A stretch of DNA of 64,000 bases from Paracoccus sanguinis (GTDB lineage: Bacteria > Pseudomonadota > Alphaproteobacteria > Rhodobacterales > Rhodobacteraceae): the NCBI RefSeq assembly GCF_900106665.1, contig NZ_FNNA01000001.1, positions 992,001 to 1,056,000 on the forward strand, given 5' to 3'. The translations under genes and the position numbers were made by a program. Positions 16,001 through 25,556 of this stretch are shown piece by piece; within the stretch, counting starts at the first letter, position 1, and each line of letters begins with the position of its first letter. Below the pieces are notes generated by a model. That model did no database searches. It was not told the DNA's origin and saw nothing but the letters and a program-made list of their open reading frames with translations.

Positions 16001-17581
16001 TCAGTTCTCGCAGGTGATGAAGCGCGTGTAGGCCGCCCCCTGCCGGGCCAGTTCCTCGGGCGGGGGCGGGTCGCCCGCAGCGCCGGTGCGCGGGGTGACC
16101 CCCTGCTCGGACAGGAACAGCTTGGCGATCTCGCCCCGGATCGCGAAGTTGACGTTCTGAGGGATGTCGCCCGTCTCGCTCGCCGTCACGATGGCGTCGA
16201 GCTTCGAGACCACCACCCCCACCACCTGCCCCAGCCCGTTGACCACCGGCCCACCCGAGTTGCCGGGCTGCACGGGGGCCGAGATCTGCATCACCCGGCT
16301 GTCGCCGCCCAGGCCCCGCTGCGAGGTGACCGAGCCCCGCGTGACGTTCAGCCCGCTCAGGATGCCGGCGAGTGGGTAGCCCAGCACCAGCACGTCCGAG
16401 TTGAGCGGCGCAGGATTGGGGGCAAAGCTCGCCACCGTCTCGACCGGGGCATCGGTACGGACCAGCGCGAGATCGAGATCGCGGTCGGCGGCCAGCAGCG
16501 TGGCCGGCTTGCCCTCGACCGCCAGTCGGGCGCAGTCAGCGGCGACATGGGCGTTGGTCAGCACATGGCCGTCGGGCGAGACGACGAAGCCGGTGCCCGA
16601 GCCCGAGGTCCGGACGGCCGCGGGTGCGGCGTCCGGCGCGGCGGCGGCCGCCTGCGCCGGGGTTGAGTCGGGCCCCGGGGCCGGCGCGGGACTGCCGGCG
16701 GCGGCCCCGGCGTCGGCGGTGACGGGGGCGGCGCCTTGAGACCCGTCAGGCGCCGGCAGGGCGGGCGGCTGGGCGGGCGGCTGCGTCATCGCCTTGCGCA
16801 CGTCATCCTCGATCCGGCTCTGGGCCTGCCGCTTGTCGGGGTCGGCGGCCAGGACGGCGGCAAGGCTGACGAAGCCCGTGCCGATCTCACCCTCGGGCGG
16901 AAAGGCGAGCGGATCCGAGCGGCCCTTGGCGATGCTGGCCGAAACCGCGCGCAGGATGCCCTCGTCGGGTCCCTCGGCCGACCATCCGCCGTCGCGCGCG
17001 TCCGAGCGGGTGTAGAGATGCAGCCCGGACCGGGTGGTGACCGCGGTGATGGCCACGTTGTCGCGGCGCAGCAGGTAAGGCTCGTCCGGCCCCGCCTCGC
17101 GCAGCGTATAGTCGTGCAGCCGCTGCGCCTGCGCCACGTCGCCGAAGGTCAGGGAATAGCCGAGCGAGCTGGCCGAATGGTTGAAGTTGATGAAGTTGTC
17201 AGAGGGCGCGCCGTCGCGCAGCCGCCCGGCCGGAACCATGATCGTCATGTCGAGCGAGGGCATGTAGCGCATCTCCCACCCGTCGCGCTCCATCTGCTCG
17301 GACGCCGAGGCGGCATAGACCAGCGTGGCCCAGACGGGGATCGGCGTCGTGACGCCGAAGGTCGCCAAAGTCGCCTCGAGCGCCAGTTGGCTCCCGCTGC
17401 CCCAGGCCCCGTCGAGCAGCCCGGTGTAGGTGCCGGTGAACGCCATCGCGGCCTGCAGCGTCCGCTTTTCCTGCCGGGTGAGCTGGCGGGCGTCGAACTC
17501 CTCGACCAGTTCGTCGGCGGTGTAGGCGTGCAGCGGGCCGGCCACGCCGAGACACGCCGCACAGATCAACGCGAACCTCAT
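16001..17581 (-). CDS. Exported trypsin-like (S1C) serine protease
   Basis: A 526-residue secreted protein with a signal peptide (FALICAACLGVAGPLHA, then YTADE). Residues 20-250 form an N-terminal domain with a peptidoglycan-binding-like start (TAMAFTG..GLLDGAWGSGSQLALE pattern). A Pro/Ala-rich linker (about 265-335) leads to a trypsin-like domain with His in VLTNAHVAADC, Asp in DRDLDLALVR and Ser in VQPGNSGGPVV, so the triad is complete. No PDZ domain is seen, unlike DegP. It probably acts in the periplasm in envelope quality control or peptidoglycan-associated proteolysis, but the substrate is unknown. The ATG at 17581 opens into a 250-base divergent intergenic region with no clear promoter. 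Confidence 0.82.
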   Translation of the reverse strand: MRFALICAACLGVAGPLHAYTADELVEEFDARQLTRQEKRTLQAAMAFTGTYTGLLDGAWGSGSQLALEATLATFGVTTPIPVWATLVYAASASEQMERDGWEMRYMPSLDMTIMVPAGRLRDGAPSDNFINFNHSASSLGYSLTFGDVAQAQRLHDYTLREAGPDEPYLLRRDNVAITAVTTRSGLHLYTRSDARDGGWSAEGPDEGILRAVSASIAKGRSDPLAFPPEGEIGTGFVSLAAVLAADPDKRQAQSRIEDDVRKAMTQPPAQPPALPAPDGSQGAAPVTADAGAAAGSPAPAPGPDSTPAQAAAAAPDAAPAAVRTSGSGTGFVVSPDGHVLTNAHVAADCARLAVEGKPATLLAADRDLDLALVRTDAPVETVASFAPNPAPLNSDVLVLGYPLAGILSGLNVTRGSVTSQRGLGGDSRVMQISAPVQPGNSGGPVVNGLGQVVGVVVSKLDAIVTASETGDIPQNVNFAIRGEIAKLFLSEQGVTPRTGAAGDPPPPEELARQGAAYTRFITCEN

Positions 17582-17832
17582 CGCCCCCTCCGCCGCATGA
17601 ACCGCCCGCAGGATGTGGCAGGGCCGTTCCGCTGGTCAACCGGTCCGGTCCGTCAAAGTTGAGGGGTCGTGTTCGGTTCGACGCGGGGCGCGCGGCCCGG
17701 AGGCGGCGACGCATTGGGAGGCCGATCCGGGCCACACGTCGCGGCGCCCCCTCCGGGCGGATCGCCGCCCGCCCGGGCCGCCGCCTGCCGCGCACCCGTT
17801 GGCAACCCCGCGCCCCTCGCCGATAAGGCGGC

Positions 17833-18597
17833 ATGACCTACTACCAGCTTCACCCCCTCAACGCGCGCCACGGGCTGACCGCGGTGCTGCCCGGCCTCAG
17901 GGCCACGGTCGCCGAGGCGGTCCGCCTGACGCAGGCCCATGCGGCGCTGCCGGACTTCGACGTGACCGTGCGGGTGGACCCGGATCGCTGCATCCCGGGC
18001 TGGGGCGTCGGCGGCCTCGCGCCTGCGCCGGGGGTGATCGAGATCGCGGTCATCCCCGACCTCTGCACGCCCGAGCGGCTGATCCGAACGCTGGTGCACG
18101 AGTTCCACCACCTGATCCGCTGGGACGGGCCGGGCTACGGCCGCACCCTCGGCGAGGCGCTGGTGAGCGAGGGGCTGGCCGGGCAGTTCGTGCGCGAGGT
18201 GCTGGGCGGCCCGCCCGACCCGTGGGACCAGACGCCGGTGGCGGAGGGACTCGCGAAGCGGGCCATCGCCGAGTGGTCGCGGCCGGGCTATGACCACGGC
18301 GCCTGGTTCTTCGGGCAGGGTGAGCTGCGGCGCTGGGTGGGCTATGGGCTCGGCGCCCGGATCGTGGCCGCGGCGCTGGATGCGGCGCCCGACGCGACCG
18401 CCGTCACTCTCGCCACCGCCCCGGCCGAGCAGTTCCGCCCGGTGCTGCGCCGCCTCGCCTCGCGTGCGGCCGGGGGCGAGACGAGGGCCGAGGGCGAGGC
18501 GCCCGATGGGGACGGCGCGGCATCCCCCTCTGAGCAAACAAATATCTCCTCTCACGCCGACGCAGCGGGTGAAACGGAACGGCCCGCGCCGCGTTGA
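17833..18597 (+). CDS. DUF2268-type putative zinc metalloprotease
   Basis: A 254-residue protein whose core carries the zincin motif LVHEFHHLIRW (HExHH) near residue 95 and the downstream acidic segment TLGEALVSEGLAGQF near 113, as in the DUF2268 family of putative Zn-dependent proteases. No signal peptide or membrane helix is visible, so it is probably cytosolic. The last 40 residues are low-complexity Ala/Gly/Glu/Asp and do not look like part of the fold. That tail runs across a degenerate AAATATC repeat (18540-18550), suggesting it arose by read-through into intergenic DNA. It lies 68 bases upstream of the catalase gene on the same strand. Confidence 0.72.
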   Translation: MTYYQLHPLNARHGLTAVLPGLRATVAEAVRLTQAHAALPDFDVTVRVDPDRCIPGWGVGGLAPAPGVIEIAVIPDLCTPERLIRTLVHEFHHLIRWDGPGYGRTLGEALVSEGLAGQFVREVLGGPPDPWDQTPVAEGLAKRAIAEWSRPGYDHGAWFFGQGELRRWVGYGLGARIVAAALDAAPDATAVTLATAPAEQFRPVLRRLASRAAGGETRAEGEAPDGDGAASPSEQTNISSHADAAGETERPAPR

Positions 18598-18665
18598 GGG
18601 TTGAAGGCCCGGTGCGCGGCGCGCGCCGGAGACCCGAGGATTCACGCCAACGAGGATGCACGCGC

Positions 18666-20849
18666 ATGGCCAGCCACGACGACGCCCGCCCCCCGAAAAC
18701 CGCAGCCGATACCCCGAACCCCGCTCAGGTCCCTGTCCACGAGGACACCAACTCGACCCCGCTGACGGCGCAGTACTCCGCCGAGACCGGCAACGGCGGT
18801 GAGCCGCAGCAGCTGACCTCGGACCGCGCCACCCGGCTGACCACTAACCAGGGCATCCCGGTTTCGGACAACCAGAACAGCCTGCGGATGGGCTCGCGGG
18901 GGCCGACGCTGCTCGAGGATTTCGTGCTGCGTGAGAAGATCTTCCACTTCGACCACGAGCGCATCCCGGAGCGGATCGTCCACGCCCGCGGCTCGGCCGC
19001 GCACGGCACGTTCGAGGTGACCAAGGCCATCCCCGAGCTGACCCGCGCGGCGCTCTTCCAGAAGGCCGGCAACCGCTGCGACGTCTTCGCCCGCTTCTCG
19101 ACCGTCGCCGGCGGGGCCGGCTCGGTGGACACGCCGCGCGACATCCGCGGCTTCGCCGTCAAATTCTACACCGAAGAGGGCAACTGGGACCTCGTCGGCA
19201 ACAACACCCCGGTGTTCTTCATCCAGGACGCGATGAAGTTCCCCGACCTCGTTCACTCGGTGAAGATGGAGGCCGACCGCGGCTATCCGCAGGCGGCGTC
19301 GGCGCACGACACCTTCTGGGATTTCGTCTCGCTGATGCCCGAGACGCTGCACAACGTCATGTGGGCCATGTCGGACCGCGCCATCCCGCGCAGCCTGCGG
19401 TTCATGGAAGGCTTCGGCATCCACACCTTCCGCATGGTCAACGCCGAGGGCAAATCGACCTTCGTGCGCTTCCACTGGAAGCCGCGGCTGGGCGTGCAGT
19501 CGCTGATCTGGGACGAATCGGCCAAGCTGCAGGGCGCCGACAACGACTTCCACCGCCGCGACCTCTATGAGGCGATCGAGGCGGGCGGCTATCCCGAGTG
19601 GGACTTCGGCATCCAGGTCATCGACCCCGAGTGGGCGGCCCGTCAGCCCTATGACGTGCTCGACCCGACCAAGCTCGTCCCCGAGGAAGAGTGCCCGGTC
19701 CAGCTGATCGGCACGATGACGCTGAACCGCAACCCCGACAACCACTTCGCCGAGAACGAGCAGGTCGCCTTCTGCCCGTCCAACGTGCCGCCGGGGATCG
19801 ACTTCTCAGACGACCCGCTGCTGCAGGGGCGGTTGTTCTCGTATCTCGACACGCAGAAGTCGCGGCTCGGGACGGCGAACTTCCACCAGCTGCCGATCAA
19901 CGCGCCGCGCTGCCCGATGCACAATTTCCAGCGCGACGGGATGATGCAGATGCAGCTGCCCAAGGGCCGCGCCAACTACGAGCCGAACTCGCTCGACAAG
20001 GCGGGCGAAGTCGGCGGGCCGCGGGCCGACGCGCGGGGCGGCTTCCGCACCGTGCAGACCGCGACCGACCTCGGCAACGACCCGTCCGAGGGCAAGCTGC
20101 GGATCCGGGCCGAGACCTTCGCGGACCACTACAGCCAGCCGCGGATGTTCCTGCGCTCGCTCTCCCAGCCCGAGCAGAACCACGTCGGCGCGGCGATCAC
20201 CTTCGAACTTTCCAAGGTGACCCTGCCCCACGTGCGTGAGGCGGTTCTGGCCCAGCTGCGCAACGTCGACGAGGATCTGGCTGCGACCGTGGCGCGCGGG
20301 CTCGGCGTCGATCTGCCGGCCGCCGCGCCGACTGACCGACCCGCGGTGGACCTGCCGCCGTCGGACAAGCTGTCGATCCTCAAGCAGGGCGTGCCGGCCC
20401 CCAAGGGCCGCAAGCTCGGCATCCTCGTCGGCGACGGCGCCGATGCGGCGGTCGTCAAGTCGCTGAAGGCCGAGGCCGAGGCCGCGGGCGCCACGGTGAT
20501 GGTCGTCTGCCAGAAGGTCGGCGGCGCCAAGCTCTCGGACGGCTCGGTGCAGGAGGCTGACGGCCAACTCGCCGGCACGCCCTCGCTGGTCTTCGACGCG
20601 GTGGTTATCACGACCGGCAAGGAAGGCTTCGACAAGCTGATCGACGACCCCGCCGCGCTCGAGTTCGCCGGCATGGCGTGGAGCCATCTGAAAGCGCTCG
20701 GCCTCTGCCCCGGCGGGCGCAAGATCCTTGCCAAGGCGAACGGGGGCGAGGATGCGTTCACGCTCGACCACGCCGACGCCAAGGGCGTGGTCGCCAAGCT
20801 GGCCGACCGGGCCTGGGACCGCGAGCCCGCGCTGCGCCCGAAGCCCTGA
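18666..20849 (+). CDS. katE: Large-subunit catalase (HPII/KatE type)
   Basis: A 727-residue haem catalase converting hydrogen peroxide to water and oxygen. The distal residues His106 (ERIVHARG) and Asn179 (DLVGNNTPVFF) match the His128-Asn201 pair of E. coli HPII in spacing, and the proximal Tyr is in GRLFSYLDTQKSRLG near residue 393. A disordered Thr/Asn/Gln-rich N-terminus and a C-terminal flavodoxin-like domain (LSILKQGVPAPKGRKLGIL onward) are both present, as expected for a large-subunit (clade 2) enzyme. The ATG at 18666 follows a GAGGA-type ribosome site. A strong terminator follows. Large-subunit catalases are usually stationary-phase or stress induced; no recognised operator is visible. 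Confidence 0.95.
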   Translation: MASHDDARPPKTAADTPNPAQVPVHEDTNSTPLTAQYSAETGNGGEPQQLTSDRATRLTTNQGIPVSDNQNSLRMGSRGPTLLEDFVLREKIFHFDHERIPERIVHARGSAAHGTFEVTKAIPELTRAALFQKAGNRCDVFARFSTVAGGAGSVDTPRDIRGFAVKFYTEEGNWDLVGNNTPVFFIQDAMKFPDLVHSVKMEADRGYPQAASAHDTFWDFVSLMPETLHNVMWAMSDRAIPRSLRFMEGFGIHTFRMVNAEGKSTFVRFHWKPRLGVQSLIWDESAKLQGADNDFHRRDLYEAIEAGGYPEWDFGIQVIDPEWAARQPYDVLDPTKLVPEEECPVQLIGTMTLNRNPDNHFAENEQVAFCPSNVPPGIDFSDDPLLQGRLFSYLDTQKSRLGTANFHQLPINAPRCPMHNFQRDGMMQMQLPKGRANYEPNSLDKAGEVGGPRADARGGFRTVQTATDLGNDPSEGKLRIRAETFADHYSQPRMFLRSLSQPEQNHVGAAITFELSKVTLPHVREAVLAQLRNVDEDLAATVARGLGVDLPAAAPTDRPAVDLPPSDKLSILKQGVPAPKGRKLGILVGDGADAAVVKSLKAEAEAAGATVMVVCQKVGGAKLSDGSVQEADGQLAGTPSLVFDAVVITTGKEGFDKLIDDPAALEFAGMAWSHLKALGLCPGGRKILAKANGGEDAFTLDHADAKGVVAKLADRAWDREPALRPKP

Positions 20850-20872
20850 TCCGGCCCACATCTCAAACGACG

Positions 20873-20899
20873 AGGGGCGCCCCGACCGGGCGCCCCTTT
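20873..20899 (+). terminator. Intrinsic terminator of katE
   Basis: AGGGGCGCCC (20873-20882) pairs perfectly with GGGCGCCCCT (20888-20897) across a five-base loop, followed by TTCCTC. It lies 24 bases after the catalase stop. Confidence 0.85.
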
Positions 20900-20916
20900 C
20901 CTCATTCTCCCTTGCG

Positions 20917-20976
20917 GAAATATCCCGGGGTGAGCCGCGCGCCCCGCGCGGCGAGGGGCAGCGCCCCTCCCCTTTT
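20917..20976 (+). repeat. Short AAATATCC repeat with two linked hairpins, copy b
   Basis: GGAAATATCCCGGGG is followed by GCCGCGCG/CGCGCGGC (20934-20952) and AGGGGC/GCCCCT (20954-20968) hairpins, then CCCCTTTT. It lies between katE and the convergent phoD gene and may act as a second terminator. Confidence 0.55.
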
Positions 20977-20982
20977 GCGGCC

Positions 20983-22545
20983 TCAGGCCCGCAGCGGGTC
21001 CAGCACTGTGGACCACAGCTCGGTGTTGCCCACGTCCATCAGCCGCACCTTCATCTGCTCGGTCGCCGCATCGATGTCGACGAGGCCGAAGAACTGCATC
21101 CCCTCGCTCGGCGGCAGGTTCGGCCGCTCGGCACCGGGCGCCTTCACGAACTTCACCTCCGGGCCAAAGGTGCGGTCCATCTCGCCCGGGCCGAAGCTGC
21201 CGGCGTGCAGCGGGCCGGACACGAATTCCCAGAACGGGGCGAACTCCTGGAACTCGGCGCGCTCGGGGCTGTATTCATGCGCCGCGGTATAGTGCACGTC
21301 GGCGGTCAGCCAGACGGTGTTCGTCACCTTCTGGTCGCGGATGAAGCGCAGCAGGTCGGCGATCTCGAGCTCGCGGCCCTTCGGCCCCCCGTGGTCGCCG
21401 TTCGCCACCGCCTCGACGCCGCGCTTTTCCTTGGCGTTGTCCCAGACGATGATCCCGATCGGCATATCCGAGGCGATCACCTTCCACGTCGCGGTCGAGG
21501 CCTTGAGCGCGCCCTTGAGCCATTCGATCTGCGCCGCCCCCAGAAGGGTGGTGCCGTCGCCGGCCTCGGTCTGCATCCCGGCGTCGTTGGCGTCGCGGTA
21601 GGACCGCAGGTCCAGCATGAAGATGTCGAGCAGCGGGCCATAGGCGATCTTGCGGTAGACCCGCCCCGGCTCGGCCGGGGTATAGCTGATCGGTGTCATC
21701 TCGTGGAACGCCTGCCCCGCCCGCGCCGCCAGCAGCGGGATCGACTTCTCGGTGTAGCGGTCGTCGGCCGACAGGTCCTTGCCCGGCGACCAGTTGTTGG
21801 TCACCTCGTGGTCGTCCCACTGGTAGAGGAACGGCACGCTGGCGCAGAACGCCTGCACGTGCTCGTCCATCTGGTTGTACTTGTAGCGGCCGCGGAACTC
21901 GTCGAGCGTCTCGGCCACCTTCTCGACCTCGGGGATCAGGACGGTGTTCTTCCAGACGCCGTTCGCGTGCTCCTGCTCGGGCTTCATCGGGCCGTCGGCA
22001 TAGATCGTGTCGCCCGAGTGGATGAAGAAATCCAGCTCGTGCTGGCCCATCGTGGCATAGGTCTTCATCCCCTCGGGGCCGATCCCCCAGCCCTGCCCCG
22101 CGGTGTCGCCCGACCAGCCGAAGCGGATGTTGCGCTTTTCGGTGGGCGCGGTGCGGAACCGGCCGGTGATCGGCTGGCTCACGGCGTTGAGGTCGCTGAG
22201 GTCGGCGGCGGTGAAGCGGTAGAACACCTGCTGGTCCGGGGCCACGCCGTCTACGGCGCATTTCACCGTCAGGTCGCTCGCCGGCAGCGCGTTCAGCACC
22301 GCCACCCGGCGCGCGTCGGCGAAGCTTTCGGTGGTCGAGACCTCGAGCAGCACCCGCGACGGGCGGTCCACGCGGGTCCAGACCATGCCGCCCGCGGCGT
22401 GGGCGTCGCCCGACTGGACGCCATGACTAAAGACGGGCGCGGTGCCCGCGCGCAGGATCGCCGGCAGGGCGAGGACGCCCGCAGCGGCGGTCCCGGTGGC
22501 CAACAGCCCGCGCCGGGTCAGGCGCGGCAGGATGAGAGAGGACAT
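20983..22545 (-). CDS. phoD: Alkaline phosphatase D (PhoD family), Tat-exported
   Basis: A 520-residue secreted phosphatase/phosphodiesterase. The N-terminus has a Tat signal (TRRGLLATGTAAAG, Arg11-Arg12), consistent with export after cofactor loading. The PhoD N-terminal domain begins FSHGVQSGDAHAAGGMVWTR. The metallophosphatase part follows with RFGWSGDTAGQG near residue 145, DFFIHSGDTIYADG near 175, QWDDHEVTNNW near 250 and WLTADVHY near 420. Known PhoD enzymes use iron and calcium. The start is ATG 22545; the frame extends a little further but without a signal peptide. PhoX at 30.7 kb is a second Tat-type phosphatase in this window. Confidence 0.92.
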   Translation of the reverse strand: MSSLILPRLTRRGLLATGTAAAGVLALPAILRAGTAPVFSHGVQSGDAHAAGGMVWTRVDRPSRVLLEVSTTESFADARRVAVLNALPASDLTVKCAVDGVAPDQQVFYRFTAADLSDLNAVSQPITGRFRTAPTEKRNIRFGWSGDTAGQGWGIGPEGMKTYATMGQHELDFFIHSGDTIYADGPMKPEQEHANGVWKNTVLIPEVEKVAETLDEFRGRYKYNQMDEHVQAFCASVPFLYQWDDHEVTNNWSPGKDLSADDRYTEKSIPLLAARAGQAFHEMTPISYTPAEPGRVYRKIAYGPLLDIFMLDLRSYRDANDAGMQTEAGDGTTLLGAAQIEWLKGALKASTATWKVIASDMPIGIIVWDNAKEKRGVEAVANGDHGGPKGRELEIADLLRFIRDQKVTNTVWLTADVHYTAAHEYSPERAEFQEFAPFWEFVSGPLHAGSFGPGEMDRTFGPEVKFVKAPGAERPNLPPSEGMQFFGLVDIDAATEQMKVRLMDVGNTELWSTVLDPLRA

Positions 22546-22647
22546 GGGCGGAGGCTCCCGGTCAGTGAAGGGGTTGAGGCCCCCGGGTGCCAAGCCAAGG
22601 TGACAGGCGCGTGGCGCGGGCGTGTCAATCGCGTGTCAGCGCCCCCC

Positions 22648-23811
22648 TCAATCCCCGCCGAAGAGATCGCGGGTGAAGACCTTGTCCGCGACATCCTCGA
22701 GGTCGGCCGACATCCGGTTGGCGATGATCAGGTCGGCGCGGGACTTGAAGTCCGAAAGGTCGTTGACCACCGGCGAGTTGAAGAAATGCGGCTCGTCCAG
22801 CGCCGGCTCATAGACGATGCAGGGGATGCCCTTGGCCTTGACCCGCTTCATGATCCCCTGGATCGAGCTGTCGCGGAAATTGTCCGACCCCGCCTTCATC
22901 ACCAGCCGGTGCACGCCGACGCAGGCCGGGCGGCGGGCGATGATCAGGTCCGCGATCACGTCCTTGCGGGTGCGGTTCGATTCGACCACCGCCGCGATCA
23001 GGTTCTGCGGCACCGTCTCGTAGTTCGCCAGCAGCTGCCGGGTGTCCTTGGGCAGGCAGTAGCCGCCATAGCCGAAGCTCGGGTTGTTGTAGTGCGACCC
23101 GATGCGCGGATCGAGGCACACGCCCTCGACGATCTGGCGCGCCTCGAGGCCCTTGGTCAGCGCATAGCTGTCCAACTCGTTGAAGAACGCCACCCGCATG
23201 GCGAGGTAGGTGTTGGCAAAGAGCTTGATCGCCTCGGCCTCGGTCGAGCCGGTGAACATCACCGGCCCGCAGGTCTCGGCGCCTGCGGTCAGCAGGTCGG
23301 CGAAGCCGTGCGCCGCGGGCGTGGTGTCGCCGACGATGATGCGCGAGGGGTGCAGGTTGTCCCAGAGCGCGCGCCCCTCGCGCAGGAACTCGGGCGAGAA
23401 CAGGATCGCGTCGCTGCCATGCTCGGCCCGCATCCGCGCGGTGAAGCCGACCGGGACGGTGGACTTGACCACGACCGTCGCCGCGGGGGCGAAGCGACGC
23501 GCGAGCGCGATGACCTGCTCGACGCTCGCGGTGTCGAAGCGGTTGGTGCGGGCGTCATAGTTGGTCGGCGTGGCGACGATGACGTAGTCGGCGTCGCGCA
23601 GCGCCTCGGCCGGGTCGAGCGTCGCGGTCAGGTCCAGCGTCTCGCGGGCGAAGAAGGCGCTGATTTCGGCATCCTCGATGGGCGAGCGGCGGGCGTTCAC
23701 GGCGTCCACGCGGGCCGGGTTCACGTCCAGCGCCACGACCCGGTTCGCCCGCGCCAGCAGCACGGCCAGCGACAGCCCCACATACCCAAGACCGGCAACC
23801 GCAATCTTCAT
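22648..23811 (-). CDS. ugd: Nucleotide sugar dehydrogenase (UDP-glucose 6-dehydrogenase type)
   Basis: A 387-residue NAD-dependent enzyme oxidising the C6 alcohol of a UDP-sugar to the uronic acid. The N-terminal Rossmann motif ([18 protein letters not shown]) starts at residue 3. [10 protein letters not shown] near residue 118, FSPEFLREG near 137 and the catalytic Cys in [11 protein letters not shown] near residue 250 are intact. Length and the early N-terminal motif fit short Ugd enzymes. The product would feed lipopolysaccharide or capsule synthesis; no sugar-polymer genes are adjacent, so the sugar identity is inferred. ATG 23811 is used; a frame extension of 19 codons upstream has no support. 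Confidence 0.88.
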   Translation of the reverse strand: MKIAVAGLGYVGLSLAVLLARANRVVALDVNPARVDAVNARRSPIEDAEISAFFARETLDLTATLDPAEALRDADYVIVATPTNYDARTNRFDTASVEQVIALARRFAPAATVVVKSTVPVGFTARMRAEHGSDAILFSPEFLREGRALWDNLHPSRIIVGDTTPAAHGFADLLTAGAETCGPVMFTGSTEAEAIKLFANTYLAMRVAFFNELDSYALTKGLEARQIVEGVCLDPRIGSHYNNPSFGYGGYCLPKDTRQLLANYETVPQNLIAAVVESNRTRKDVIADLIIARRPACVGVHRLVMKAGSDNFRDSSIQGIMKRVKAKGIPCIVYEPALDEPHFFNSPVVNDLSDFKSRADLIIANRMSADLEDVADKVFTRDLFGGD

Positions 23812-23946
23812 CGCATCAATCCCCACGTTTTGCCCGGCCCTGTTGCACCTCAAGGGCCCTGCAGGCAAGGGCCCGACGCCCCCGCAGCGACGTCACCGCA
23901 CCCCGCCCCGACCCGGTTGCACAACTGTCAGCCCCCCGGCCTCGCC

Positions 23947-23979
23947 CTCGGGCTGGACCTAAATATCCCCGCCGGAGGC
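23947..23979 (-). repeat. Intergenic repeat, long form, copy 3 (supplies a stop codon)
   Basis: Inverted copy of the 33-base unit with one change: the minus strand reads ATATTTAGG instead of ATATTTGGG. The resulting TAG ends the L,D-transpeptidase gene inside the repeat. Identity with copy 4 extends about 20 bases beyond the unit on the GCCTCC side. Confidence 0.85.
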
Positions 23980-24498
23980 TCCTGCCCCCGACACCCGCGG
24001 CAACCGCCCGGCCAGCGCGGGCGGCACCTCCAGCCGCGTCCCCGGCCCCGCGCGTTCTGCGAGCCAGCGCAAGTCGGCGCGCCCCATCGCGATGCAACCC
24101 GCGGTCGGATACCCCGGCCGCCGCCACTGGTGCAGGAAGATCGCCGACCCCGCGCCGGGCAGCGCGTCGGGCCAGTTCCAGTCGGTGACGAGGATCAGGT
24201 CATAGAGCGGATCGGCCCGCCGCAGCACCTCGTGGCTGGCCGCGAAGGGGGCGCGGACGGCGTGGTTGTAGTCGGGATGCGCGGGGTCGTCGCACCACAG
24301 GTCGCCCGGCCCGATCGGCTCGGCCCAGGGCGCGGGCGCGGCCATCCGGTCGGGGCGGTAGAGCAGGCCCACGATCCGGTGCGTGCCCGCCGGCGTCGCG
24401 CCGTCGCCCTCGCGCTTGGCGGTCGTGACCCCGCCGCGCCCGACCGAACAGGGCAGCACCCGGCCGAAGGCCCACAGCCCCGCGGGCGTCAGCCGCAT
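23959..24498 (-). CDS. L,D-transpeptidase catalytic domain protein (YkuD fold)
   Basis: A 179-residue protein with the YkuD signature in its second half: AIFLHQWRRPGYPTAGCIAM near residue 120, giving the His and catalytic Cys of L,D-transpeptidases, which form 3-3 peptidoglycan cross-links or attach lipoproteins. A clear signal peptide is not visible, so export is uncertain. ATG 24498 overlaps the TGA of the upstream ribA gene (TGATG), indicating translational coupling; a GTG at 24501 is the alternative. The final residues ASGGDI and the stop are encoded by a dispersed intergenic repeat, so the C-terminus was probably reshaped by repeat insertion. Confidence 0.82.
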   Translation of the reverse strand: MRLTPAGLWAFGRVLPCSVGRGGVTTAKREGDGATPAGTHRIVGLLYRPDRMAAPAPWAEPIGPGDLWCDDPAHPDYNHAVRAPFAASHEVLRRADPLYDLILVTDWNWPDALPGAGSAIFLHQWRRPGYPTAGCIAMGRADLRWLAERAGPGTRLEVPPALAGRLPRVSGAGASGGDI

Positions 24499-25556
24499 CA
24501 CAGCAGATGCCCCGACTTGTCGCGCTTGACCGCCAGATAGGTATCGTTCCAGCGGTTGCGGCCGACGATCAGCGGCACGCGCTCGACCACCTCGATCCCG
24601 TGGCTCTGCATCATCTCGACCTTGCGCGGGTTGTTGGTCATCAGCCGCACCGCCGAGAACCCCAGCCGCCGCAGCATCGCGGCGCCAAGGCGGAAGTCGC
24701 GCTCGTCATCCTCGAACCCCAGCCGGTGGTTCGCCTCGACGGTGTCGAACCCTTGGGATTGCAGGTCATAGGCGCGCATCTTGTTGGCCAGCCCGATGCC
24801 CCGCCCCTCCTGGTTGAGATAGAGCAGCACCCCCTCGCCCGCGCCGCCCATCGTGGTCAGCGCCGCGTGCAGCTGCGGGCCGCAGTCGCATTTGAGGCTG
24901 CCCAGCACGTCGCCGGTGAAGCAGGCCGAGTGCAGCCGCGCCAGCACCGGCAGGTCGCGGCGCGGGGCGCCGATCTCGACCGCGTAATGCTCGATCCCGC
25001 CGTCGTCGGGGCGCAGAACGTGCAGCCGCGACCGCTCGGCCGCGGCCAGCGGCAGCCGGGCCGAGGCGACCGGCGCCAGCCCCGTCTCGGCCGCAAGCTG
25101 CGCCAGCGTCGGGCCGGGCGGCAGCCGGGTCAGGCCCTCGGGCGCGGCGGCCTCGACCATCACCATCGCCGGCAGCAGCTCGGCCGACTTGGCGAGCGCC
25201 AGTGCAGCGCGATGCGGCGTGGTGTCGCCGTCCCGGTCGGTGAACAGCGGCCCCTTCATCGGCATCCGCAGGTCGTCGGCCGGGTCGGCCACCGCGCGCA
25301 GCCAGGCCACGTCGGCCTCGGCCGGCACCCGCACCCGGGCGAGGTCGCCGTCATAGGCCCGCGCCTTCAGCGTCTCGGCCCGCCGCCCGGTCACCGCCAG
25401 CACCACCGGCCCGAGCGCCCGCAGGTCGGCCAGCCGCGCCGGCGACAGCGTCTCGACCGAGGCGCCAAGCCAGCCGCCGAACCCCACCGGCAGGCCCACC
25501 CGCAGATCGGCGCGGGCGCGGCTGATGGTCTCGGCAAGGGTGGGGATCAGGCTCAT
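24498..25556 (-). CDS. ribA: GTP cyclohydrolase II with an unassigned N-terminal domain
   Basis: A 352-residue enzyme for the first step of riboflavin synthesis (GTP to the pyrimidine intermediate, formate and pyrophosphate). The zinc site is clear in the C-terminal half: Cys212, Cys223 and Cys225 in [17 protein letters not shown], followed by [13 protein letters not shown] and MTNNPRKVE. The first 175 residues are not needed for the cyclohydrolase. They occupy the place of the DHBP synthase domain of RibBA but lack its acidic motif, so I cannot assign a reaction. The start is ATG 25556. The gene is divergent from the response regulator and coupled to the L,D-transpeptidase gene. Confidence 0.9.
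   Translation of the reverse strand: MSLIPTLAETISRARADLRVGLPVGFGGWLGASVETLSPARLADLRALGPVVLAVTGRRAETLKARAYDGDLARVRVPAEADVAWLRAVADPADDLRMPMKGPLFTDRDGDTTPHRAALALAKSAELLPAMVMVEAAAPEGLTRLPPGPTLAQLAAETGLAPVASARLPLAAAERSRLHVLRPDDGGIEHYAVEIGAPRRDLPVLARLHSACFTGDVLGSLKCDCGPQLHAALTTMGGAGEGVLLYLNQEGRGIGLANKMRAYDLQSQGFDTVEANHRLGFEDDERDFRLGAAMLRRLGFSAVRLMTNNPRKVEMMQSHGIEVVERVPLIVGRNRWNDTYLAVKRDKSGHLL

Noticed and set aside
18578..18600. GGAAC followed by GTT-like sequence upstream of katE as an EcfG promoter
   Set aside because: The spacing is 18-19 bases, outside the usual range, and the sequence is within the DUF2268 coding tail, so I do not list it as a promoter.
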